Shown: one piece after another, positions 1 through 5,667 of the stretch | Position numbering within the stretch: the stretch's first letter is position 1 | Layout: each line of letters begins with the position of its first letter | From: Actinomycetes bacterium | GTDB lineage: Bacteria > Actinomycetota > Acidimicrobiia > Acidimicrobiales > Microtrichaceae | Direction of reading: 5' to 3' | Assembly (NCBI GenBank): GCA_023427825.1 | Contig: JAEZAI010000118.1 | Coordinates: 1 to 6,978, forward strand | DNA length: 6,978 nucleotides | The notes under the pieces: generated by a model | What the model was told of the DNA's origin: nothing | Databases searched by the model: none | What the model saw: only the letters and a program-made list of their open reading frames with translations | Position numbers and translations under genes: made by a program

Positions 1-2
1 CC

Positions 3-926
3 ACCGGTGACAGCCAGGCCGGCGCGGCCGCTGCGGAGCTCTACCCGGGCTTGGCGCTGGCGTACCCCGACCTGGTGTTCGAGTCGTGGGACCCGTCGCT
101 GCTCGAGGGCGTCGACGGCGTCTTCCTCGGTCTGCCGCACGGCGCGAGCCAGGCGATCGTGCCCGACCTGCTCGGCAAGGTCGCCCACATCGTGGACCTC
201 GGCGCCGACTTCCGCCTGTCGGACGCGGCCGAGTACGAGCGGTGGTACCACGAGCCCCACACGTGCCCCCAGCTCCTGGACCGGTTCGTCTACGGCATCC
301 CCGAGCTGCACCGGGACGCGCTGCGCGGCGCCGAGGCGGTGGCCGCCCCCGGTTGCTACCCGACCGCCGCCACGCTCGCGCTGCGGCCCCTGGTCGACGC
401 CGGGCTGGTCAGGACGGACGGGATCATCGTCGACGCCGTGTCCGGCGTGTCGGGCGCGGGCCGTCCGCCCAAGCGGAACACCACCTTCTGCGCCGTCGAC
501 TCGGACGTGCAGGCCTACGGCCTGCTCGACCATCGGCACACCTCCGAGATGGACATGAACCTGGGTGCGTCGGTGCTGTTCACGCCGCACCTGGTCCCGA
601 TGAACCGGGGCATCCTCGCCACCTGCTACGCCCGGCCGGCGGTCGAGGGTCTCTCCACTGACTCGGTGCTGGACGTGCTGCGGGAGCGGTACGCGGACGA
701 GCCGTTCGTGGTGGCGTCGGAGCGTTCCCCGTCCACCAAGGCCACCCTGGGCACCAACGCCGCGCACGTGACCGCCCGCTACGACGAGCGCACCGCGACG
801 GTGCTGGCGATCGCGGCGATCGACAACCTGGGCAAGGGCGCCTCGGGCCAGGCGGTCCAGTGCATGAACCTGGCCCTCGGCCTGCCCGAGGAGCAGGGCC
901 TCGCCGTCGTCGGGACCGCGCCGTGA
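3..926 (+). CDS. argC: N-acetyl-gamma-glutamyl-phosphate reductase, 5'-truncated
   Basis: ArgC catalyses the NADPH-dependent reduction of N-acetylglutamyl phosphate to N-acetylglutamate semialdehyde, the third step of arginine synthesis, in the cytoplasm. The reading frame is open from the window edge. It begins with TGDSQAG, which matches the end of the N-terminal nucleotide-binding region, so roughly 30-40 residues, including the Rossmann glycine motif and the start codon, lie upstream. In the 307 visible residues I see FLGLPHGAS, DLGADFRL and the active-site PGCYPTAA (Cys codon at 354-356). Further on are SGVSGAG, the HRHTSE segment carrying the conserved His, FTPHLVPMNRGILATCY, and the C-terminal NLGKGASGQAVQCMN. 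The family's usual His-x-Pro-Glu appears here as His-Thr-Ser-Glu. A Met or Val start near position 51 would remove conserved sequence and is rejected. The TGA stop overlaps the argB GTG start (GTGA). Assignment is secure; only the 5' end is missing. Confidence 0.96.
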   Translation, partial: TGDSQAGAAAAELYPGLALAYPDLVFESWDPSLLEGVDGVFLGLPHGASQAIVPDLLGKVAHIVDLGADFRLSDAAEYERWYHEPHTCPQLLDRFVYGIPELHRDALRGAEAVAAPGCYPTAATLALRPLVDAGLVRTDGIIVDAVSGVSGAGRPPKRNTTFCAVDSDVQAYGLLDHRHTSEMDMNLGASVLFTPHLVPMNRGILATCYARPAVEGLSTDSVLDVLRERYADEPFVVASERSPSTKATLGTNAAHVTARYDERTATVLAIAAIDNLGKGASGQAVQCMNLALGLPEEQGLAVVGTAP

Positions 927-1855
927 GCGCCACCGCCGACCCCGCCGGCCCCCCGCCCGCGCTCGACCCCCGGAACGATCCCGAGGTCGCGGTCGACGTG
1001 CTGCTCCAGGCGCTGCCCTACATCGAGAAGTTCCGGGGCGCGGTCGTCGTGGTGAAGTTCGGCGGCAACGCCATGGGCGACCCCGACCTCTTCGAGAAGT
1101 TCGCGTCCGCCATCGTGCTCATGCACCGGGTCGGCCTGCGTCCGGTGGTCGTCCACGGTGGCGGCCCGCAGATCGGGGACTGGCTCGAACGGCTCGGCAA
1201 GACCAGCGAGTTCGTGGGCGGCCGCCGGGTGACCGACGCCGAGACCCTCGAGGTCGCCCAGATGGTGCTGATGGGCAAGGTCAACGCGGACATCGTGACC
1301 GCGCTCAACGGCTTCGGGCCCCTCGCGCTGGGGCTGGCCGGCACGGACGCCCACCTGCTCGAGGCCGAGGCCCATGATCCCGAGCTCGGCTACGTCGGCG
1401 CGGTCACCCAGGTGAACCCCGAGCTGATCACCCGGACGCTCGGCATGGGCCTCATCCCCGTCATCGCCACGATCGGCGTGGACCGCGAGGGCCAGACCTA
1501 CAACATCAACGCGGACGACGCGGCCACCGCGATCGCCGAGGAGCTGCAGGCCGAGAAGCTGATCTTCCTCACCGACGTGCCCGGCCTGCTCGCCGATGCG
1601 GACGACACGTCCAGCCTGATCGACCGGGTCGACGGCGCGGACGTGGCGCGCATGGTCTCCGACGGGACGATCTCGGGCGGGATGGTGCCCAAGATGGCGG
1701 GCTGCGTGCGGGCGATCGAGTCGGGCGTCGGGTCCGTGCACCTGGTCGACGGTCGCCGGCCCCACGTCCTCCTGCTCGAGCTGCTGACCGACGCCGGCGT
1801 GGGGACCATGGTCGTGGGCGAGGGAGCCGCCAGCCAGGAAGGGAGCCTGCCGTGA
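923..1855 (+). CDS. argB: Acetylglutamate kinase, probably arginine-inhibited
   Basis: ArgB phosphorylates N-acetylglutamate with ATP, the second and usually committed step of arginine synthesis. The protein is 310 aa, close to the family norm of about 300. It shows the amino-acid-kinase fold signatures: KFGGNAM (45-51), HGGGPQIG (78-85), VGGRRVTDAETLE, then YNINADDAATAIAEEL, LTDVPGLL, GGMVPKM, and a C-terminal VDGRRPHVLLLELLTDAG. Residues 22-39 form a helix-like segment ahead of the kinase core (VDVLLQALPYIEKF). In hexameric arginine-sensitive kinases such a helix mediates ring assembly and feedback inhibition, so inhibition by arginine is inferred. I chose the GTG at 923, which overlaps the argC stop as GTGA with a weak GGGA at 912-915. 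An upstream in-frame GTG at 860 would add 21 Arg/Pro-rich residues that look like out-of-frame argC. No argJ lies between argC and argB. The argD start overlaps its stop. Confidence 0.96.
   Translation: MSATADPAGPPPALDPRNDPEVAVDVLLQALPYIEKFRGAVVVVKFGGNAMGDPDLFEKFASAIVLMHRVGLRPVVVHGGGPQIGDWLERLGKTSEFVGGRRVTDAETLEVAQMVLMGKVNADIVTALNGFGPLALGLAGTDAHLLEAEAHDPELGYVGAVTQVNPELITRTLGMGLIPVIATIGVDREGQTYNINADDAATAIAEELQAEKLIFLTDVPGLLADADDTSSLIDRVDGADVARMVSDGTISGGMVPKMAGCVRAIESGVGSVHLVDGRRPHVLLLELLTDAGVGTMVVGEGAASQEGSLP
1836..1845 (+). promoter_or_regulatory. Ribosome binding site for argD
   Basis: AGGAAGGGAG lies 6 bases before the GTG at 1852, inside the last codons of argB. It is purine-rich and Shine-Dalgarno-like. 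It supports the GTG at 1852 over the in-frame ATG at 1867, and translation of argD is likely coupled to termination of argB. Confidence 0.65.
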
Positions 1856-3012
1856 GCTCGCCGTTGATGCCGACGTACCCCACGCCGCCCGTGACGTTCG
1901 TGCGCGGCGAGGGCAGCTGGCTCTGGGACGACGACGACCGCCGCTACCTGGACCTGCTGTCCGGGCTGGCGGTCACCTCGCTCGGCCACTCGCACCCGGC
2001 GGTCGCGGCCGCGCTGTGCGAGCAGTCGCAGACGCTGCTGCACACGTCCAACCTGTTCGGGACGCTGCCGGGGCCCGACGTGGCGACCACCCTCGACCGC
2101 CTGCTGGGCGGGGGCGGCCGCGTCTTCTTCAGCAACTCGGGGGCCGAGGCCAACGAGTGTGCGATCAAGCTCGCCCGGAAGTTCGGCGGCGCCCCGGGCC
2201 GTTACAAGGTCGTCTCGGCGTACGGCAGCTTCCACGGCCGCACGCTCGCCACCCTGCACGCCACCGGTCAGCCCACCAAGCACGAGGCGTTCCAGCCGCT
2301 GCCCGAGGGGTTCGTGCACGTGGCGTGGGAGGACCTCGACTCGCTGGCGGCCGCGCTCGACCCGTCGGTCGCGGCCGTGCTGCTCGAGCCGGTCCAGGGT
2401 GAGGGCGGCGTGAACCCGGCCTCGGCCGAGTACTTCCGGGGCGTGCGGGAGCTCTGCGACGAGCGCGGCGTCCTGTTCATGGTCGACGAGGTGCAGACCG
2501 GCCTCGGGCGCTGCGGCGCCTGGTTCGCCCACCAGCACTTCGGGATCGTCCCCGACGTCGTGACCATGGCCAAGGCGCTGGGCAACGGCGTACCGATCGG
2601 GGCGTGCTGGGCGCGCGCCGACGTGGCCGCAGCGTTCGAACCCGGGGACCACGCCACCACGTACGGGGGCCAGCCCCTCGCCGCTTCGGCGGCCCGCGCG
2701 GTGCTCGCCGTCATGGAGGAGGCCGACGTCCCGGCCCGGGCGCGCCACATCGGCGACCTGGTGGCGAGCGCGCTGCACGACGCCCCCGGCGTGGTCGACG
2801 TGCGCGGCCTCGGCGCCCTGATCGCGATCGAGGTCGACGTCGACGCCCGCGACCTCTACGCCCGCCTGCTGGATGACGGCGTGGTGACCAACGCCGTGAC
2901 GCCGACGGCGCTGCGCCTGGCCCCGAGCCTGCTGATCACCGACGAGGAGCTGCAGGTCGGCACCGACGCGATCGCCGCCGCACTCGCCGATCTCTCCGGA
3001 GGAGCATCCTGA
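1852..3012 (+). CDS. argD: Acetylornithine aminotransferase (PLP-dependent)
   Basis: ArgD transfers the amino group of glutamate to N-acetylglutamate semialdehyde, giving N-acetylornithine. In many bacteria it also acts as N-succinyldiaminopimelate aminotransferase in lysine synthesis, which cannot be decided here. The 386-aa product is a normal-length class-III aminotransferase. It opens with [15 protein letters not shown], typical of ArgD, and has SGAEANE (96-102, PLP phosphate region) and FHGRT (127-131). It also has [18 protein letters not shown] with the PLP-ring aspartate at 212, and [13 protein letters not shown] with the Schiff-base lysine at 241 (codon 2572-2574). The TTYGGQPLA loop that binds PLP phosphate follows. 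The start is GTG, overlapping the argB stop as GTGA and backed by a good ribosome site. The TGA stop shares its A with the argF ATG. The motif set distinguishes it from GABA or ornithine aminotransferase only by similarity, but its position in an arg operon settles the role. Confidence 0.95.
   Translation: MSSPLMPTYPTPPVTFVRGEGSWLWDDDDRRYLDLLSGLAVTSLGHSHPAVAAALCEQSQTLLHTSNLFGTLPGPDVATTLDRLLGGGGRVFFSNSGAEANECAIKLARKFGGAPGRYKVVSAYGSFHGRTLATLHATGQPTKHEAFQPLPEGFVHVAWEDLDSLAAALDPSVAAVLLEPVQGEGGVNPASAEYFRGVRELCDERGVLFMVDEVQTGLGRCGAWFAHQHFGIVPDVVTMAKALGNGVPIGACWARADVAAAFEPGDHATTYGGQPLAASAARAVLAVMEEADVPARARHIGDLVASALHDAPGVVDVRGLGALIAIEVDVDARDLYARLLDDGVVTNAVTPTALRLAPSLLITDEELQVGTDAIAAALADLSGGAS
2998..3004 (+). 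promoter_or_regulatory. Ribosome binding site for argF
   Basis: GGAGGAG, a near-perfect Shine-Dalgarno sequence, sits 7 bases before the argF ATG within the last codons of argD. It is the strongest ribosome site in the window and fixes the argF start at 3012. The TGATG junction also allows termination-reinitiation. Confidence 0.8.
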
Positions 3013-3941
3013 TGTCCGAGCCCCGACCCGGACCCGCCCCGCGCCACCTGCTCGAGGTCGACGACCTCACGTCGGCCGAGCTCCTGCGCATCCTGGACCT
3101 GTCCGAGATCGAGGATCCGCCGAAGGTGCTCGCCGGTTCGGGCGGCGTCCTCATCTTCGAGAAGCCCTCCGCCCGGACGCGCACGTCCATGGAGATGGCG
3201 ATCGTGCAGGTCGGTGGCCACCCGGTGGCCCTCACCGGCGCCGAGGTCGGGATCGACACCCGCGAGACCGCGGAGGACCTGGGCCGGCTGATGTCCGGCT
3301 TCGGTGGCGTGATCGGGGCCCGGGTCTTCGAGCACCACAAGCTCGAGCGCATGGCCGCGGCGTCCTCGGTGCCGGTGGTCAACCTGCTGTCCGACGACGC
3401 GCATCCGGTGCAGACCCTCGCCGACCTGCTGACCCTGCGGCAGTGCTTCGGCCAGCTCGACGGCCTCACGCTCGCCTACGTCGGCGACGCCAACAACGTG
3501 GCGCGGTCGCTCGGGATCGGCTGCGGGCTGACCGGCGTGTCGTTCCGGATCAGCAGCCCTCCCGGGTACCGCTTCGACGACGAGCAGCTCGATCGCATCC
3601 GCTCGTCGGGCGCGGACGTGGCGGTCATCGACGACCCCTACGAGGCGGTGGCCGGCGCGCAGGCCGTCTACACCGACGCGTGGTACTCGATGGGCCAGGA
3701 GGAGGAGCAGCGGATCCGCCGCGAGGCGTTCGGCCGCTGGCGGGTGGACGAGGCGATGATGGCGGCCGCGGAGCCCGACGCCGTGTTCCTCCACTGCCTG
3801 CCCGCGCACCGGGGCGACGAGGCGACCGACGGGGTGCTCGACGGGCGGCAGAGCCGCATCTGGCCCCAGGCGCACAACCGCATGCACTCGGCCCGGGGCC
3901 TGCTCGTGTGGCTGGGGGCCGAGGCGGGAGGCGCGGCCTGA
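3012..3941 (+). CDS. argF: Ornithine carbamoyltransferase
   Basis: ArgF condenses ornithine with carbamoyl phosphate to form citrulline. The protein is 309 aa, normal for the anabolic enzyme. The carbamoyl-phosphate half carries SARTR at 53-57, where most family members have STRTR, an Arg at 104 in GARVFEH, and HPVQ at 131-134 (family HPxQ). The ornithine half carries DANNV (159-163), DAWYSMGQE with the ornithine-loop SMG (226-228), and HCLP (261-264) with the substrate-site Cys at 262. SMG plus HCLP supports ornithine as the substrate rather than aspartate, N-acetylornithine or N-succinylornithine. The anabolic role follows from its place in a biosynthetic operon. The ATG start shares one base with the argD TGA. 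The stop overlaps argR in the same TGATG arrangement. The substituted carbamoyl-phosphate loop is the only odd point; the other catalytic motifs are present. Confidence 0.95.
   Translation: MSEPRPGPAPRHLLEVDDLTSAELLRILDLSEIEDPPKVLAGSGGVLIFEKPSARTRTSMEMAIVQVGGHPVALTGAEVGIDTRETAEDLGRLMSGFGGVIGARVFEHHKLERMAAASSVPVVNLLSDDAHPVQTLADLLTLRQCFGQLDGLTLAYVGDANNVARSLGIGCGLTGVSFRISSPPGYRFDDEQLDRIRSSGADVAVIDDPYEAVAGAQAVYTDAWYSMGQEEEQRIRREAFGRWRVDEAMMAAAEPDAVFLHCLPAHRGDEATDGVLDGRQSRIWPQAHNRMHSARGLLVWLGAEAGGAA
3926..3931 (+). promoter_or_regulatory. Ribosome binding site for argR
   Basis: GGGAGG lies 9 bases before the ATG at 3941 and within the argF coding end. It supports that ATG as the argR start, as does the TGATG overlap with the argF stop. 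Confidence 0.6.
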
Positions 3942-4408
3942 TGGCCGGCAAGCAGCAGCGCCAGCACAAGATCTCCCGTCTGCTCGTCGATCACCGGGTC
4001 ACCAACCAGGCGCAGCTCACCGAGTTGCTGGCGGCCGACGGCGTGACCGTCACGCAGGCCACGGTGTCGCGCGACCTCGAGGAGCTCGGCGCGATCAAGG
4101 TGCGGGTGCCGGGCGGCGAGACCGTCTACGCCATCCCCGAGCTGCCGCGCGAGCAGGTCAGTCCGCAGGACCACCTGCGCCGCGTGCTGGGGGATTGGCT
4201 GGTCGAGGTCGACCGCTCGGGCGACCTGGTAGTGCTGCGCACGCCGCCGGGCTCCGCGCACGTGGTCGCCTCGGCGATCGACCGCAACGGGCTGGACAAC
4301 GTGGTCGGCACGGTGGCCGGCGACGACACGCTGCTCGTGATCGCCCGCGAGGGCGGCGGTGGCGGCGTGGCCGACCAGCTCCAGCAGTTGGCCGGCCTGG
4401 ACGGCTGA
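3941..4408 (+). CDS. argR: Arginine repressor ArgR
   Basis: ArgR is the arginine-responsive transcription factor that, as an arginine-bound hexamer, binds ARG-box operators ahead of arginine genes. The 155-aa product has the usual two domains. Residues 1-70 are a winged helix-turn-helix with the recognition segment [17 protein letters not shown] (39-55) and a wing ending near VYAIP. The C-terminal oligomerisation and arginine-binding domain (about 77-155) has [13 protein letters not shown] and [11 protein letters not shown] (123-133), whose Asp pair (128-129) contacts arginine in the family. A run of five glycines (138-142) precedes the last helix. The ATG overlaps the argF stop (TGATG). Lying inside the operon it probably controls, it is expected to be autoregulated; the operator itself is not in view. 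The final codons (Gly-Leu-Asp-Gly-stop) form the first copy of a direct repeat that recurs in the gap before argG. Confidence 0.95.
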   Translation: MAGKQQRQHKISRLLVDHRVTNQAQLTELLAADGVTVTQATVSRDLEELGAIKVRVPGGETVYAIPELPREQVSPQDHLRRVLGDWLVEVDRSGDLVVLRTPPGSAHVVASAIDRNGLDNVVGTVAGDDTLLVIAREGGGGGVADQLQQLAGLDG

Positions 4409-4433
4409 GGCCAGAGTGGGCCTGGACGGCTGA
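4394..4433 (+). repeat. 15-bp direct repeat at the argR end and argR-argG gap
   Basis: GGCCTGGACGGCTGA occurs exactly at 4394-4408, where it encodes the last four residues and stop of argR, and again at 4419-4433 in the non-coding gap, 25 bases further on. The bases on either side of each copy differ, so the match is exactly 15 bp. The second copy is in neither the argR nor the argG frame. A weak 5-bp hairpin, AGGCC at 4408-4412 with GGCCT at 4419-4423 and a 6-base loop, spans the junction. There is no U-run, so it is not a standard terminator. The simplest reading is a small tandem duplication whose second unit has since diverged. Confidence 0.85.
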
Positions 4434-4454
4434 CGGAATCGGATCTGAAGGAAC

Positions 4455-4462
4455 AGAAGGGA
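4455..4462 (+). promoter_or_regulatory. Ribosome binding site for argG
   Basis: AGAAGGGA lies 8 bases before the argG ATG at 4471. It matters because argG is the only gene here whose start does not overlap its neighbour's stop, so it must recruit ribosomes on its own. The open frame extends upstream to about 4195, and this site together with the conserved ArgG N-terminus sets the start. Confidence 0.65.
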
Positions 4463-4470
4463 CGGACAGG

Positions 4471-5667
4471 ATGGCGAAGCGGGTGGTGCTGGCCTACAGC
4501 GGTGGGCTCGACACCTCGGTGGCGGTGCGGTGGATGATCGAGCACCTCGGCGTGGAGGTCGTCTGCCTGTCCGCGGACGTGGGCCAGGAGGGCACCCTCG
4601 ACGGCAACCGCGAGAAGGCCCTGGGCGCCGGCGCCATCGCGTACGAGGAGCTCGACCTGCGCCAGGAGTTCGCGGACGACTTCCTCGCCCCGCTGATCAA
4701 GGCCAACGCGCTGTACGAGGACCAGTACCCACTGGTGTCCGCGCTGTCGCGTCCGCTGATCGCCAAGAAGCAGGTGGAGATCGCCCGCAAGTACGGGGCG
4801 GACGGCGTGGCGCACGGCTGCACGGGCAAGGGCAACGACCAGGTGCGCTTCGAGGTCAGCTACATGGCGCTGGCCCCCGACCTGGAGCAGCGCGCCCCCG
4901 TGCGCAACTGGGGCTTCACCCGAGAGGACTCCATCGAGTACGCCGCCACCCACGGCATCCCGGTGGGGGCCACCAAGGAGAAGCTGTACTCGATCGACGA
5001 CAACCTCTGGGGCCGGGCCATCGAGTGCGGCGAGATGGAGGACCCGTGGGCGGAGCCGCCCGAGGGCGTCTGGAAGATGACGAAGCCCACGGCCACCGAG
5101 CCCACCCAGTTCACGATCAGCTTCGACAAGGGCGTCCCGGTGGCGCTCGACGGCCAGGCCAAGCCGCTCTTCGAGATCATCATCGAGCTCAACCACCTGG
5201 TCGGCAGCTACGGCTGGGGCCGCATCGACATGGTCGAGAACCGGCGGGTCGGCATCAAGAGCCGCGAGACCTACGAGGCGCCCGGCGCGCTCGCGGTGAT
5301 CATGGCGCACCGCGACCTGGAGTCGTTGACGGTGGAGCGCGACCTCGGTCGCCAGAAGATCGCCCTGCAGCACCGCTACGCCGAGCTGGTCTACGACGGG
5401 CTGTGGTACTCGCCGCTGCGCGACGCCCTGGACGCGTTCATCGACGTGTCCCAGGAGCACGTGACCGGCGACGTGCGGCTGCGGCTCGAGCCGAACCGCT
5501 GCTGGGTCGTGGGACGGCGGGCTCCCAAGTCGCTCTACGACTACGGCCTGGCCACCTACGACGCGGCGGACCGGTTCCGCCACGCGGACTCCGAGGGCTT
5601 CGTCCGCATCTGGGGCCTCGGCGTGCAGACGTGGTCCGACGTCCAGGGACCCGGTTCGCAGCGATGA
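4471..5667 (+). CDS. argG: Argininosuccinate synthase
   Basis: ArgG joins citrulline and aspartate, using ATP via a citrullyl-AMP intermediate, to give argininosuccinate. At 398 aa it matches the shorter class of bacterial and animal synthases (about 400 aa) rather than the longer E. coli type (about 447). The N-terminus MAKRVVLAYSGGLDTS contains the ATP-pyrophosphatase P-loop SGGLDTS (10-16). GCTGKGNDQVRFE, a substrate and ATP-site signature, lies near residue 115. IDDNLWGR, GRIDMVENR and GIKSRETYEAPGA are also family hallmarks. The ATG at 4471 is favoured because upstream in-frame sequence is the argR gene read in another frame. A 62-base gap separates it from argR, the only gap in the operon. 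Its TGA overlaps the argH ATG (ATGA). No key motif is missing. Confidence 0.97.
   Translation: MAKRVVLAYSGGLDTSVAVRWMIEHLGVEVVCLSADVGQEGTLDGNREKALGAGAIAYEELDLRQEFADDFLAPLIKANALYEDQYPLVSALSRPLIAKKQVEIARKYGADGVAHGCTGKGNDQVRFEVSYMALAPDLEQRAPVRNWGFTREDSIEYAATHGIPVGATKEKLYSIDDNLWGRAIECGEMEDPWAEPPEGVWKMTKPTATEPTQFTISFDKGVPVALDGQAKPLFEIIIELNHLVGSYGWGRIDMVENRRVGIKSRETYEAPGALAVIMAHRDLESLTVERDLGRQKIALQHRYAELVYDGLWYSPLRDALDAFIDVSQEHVTGDVRLRLEPNRCWVVGRRAPKSLYDYGLATYDAADRFRHADSEGFVRIWGLGVQTWSDVQGPGSQR

Noticed and set aside
860..922. Upstream GTG at 860 as the argB start
   Set aside because: It would add an Arg/Pro-rich stretch read from argC in another frame. The GTGA overlap at 923 fits the operon's junction style and normal ArgB length.
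1498..2778. Minus-strand open frame (426 aa) across the argB-argD junction
   Set aside because: It runs across two unrelated real genes, has an Arg/Gly/Ala-rich composition and shows no family signature.
4408..4423. Hairpin AGGCC-agagtg-GGCCT as a terminator after argR
   Set aside because: The stem is only 5 bp and no T-run follows. argG continues in the same direction 48 bases later, so a terminator or attenuator is not supported.
4431..4460. ARG box or sigma-70-like promoter in the argR-argG gap
   Set aside because: There is no TGAAT/ATTCA-like palindrome and no paired -35/-10 hexamers. The only inverted element is the 4-bp TCTG/CAGA at 4444-4457, which is expected by chance.
4126..5583. 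Long open frame (485 aa) on the minus strand opposite argG
   Set aside because: It is rich in Val, Arg, Leu, Asp and His with no recognisable domain. It mirrors third-position GC bias of argG on the opposite strand, a usual artefact in high-GC genomes.
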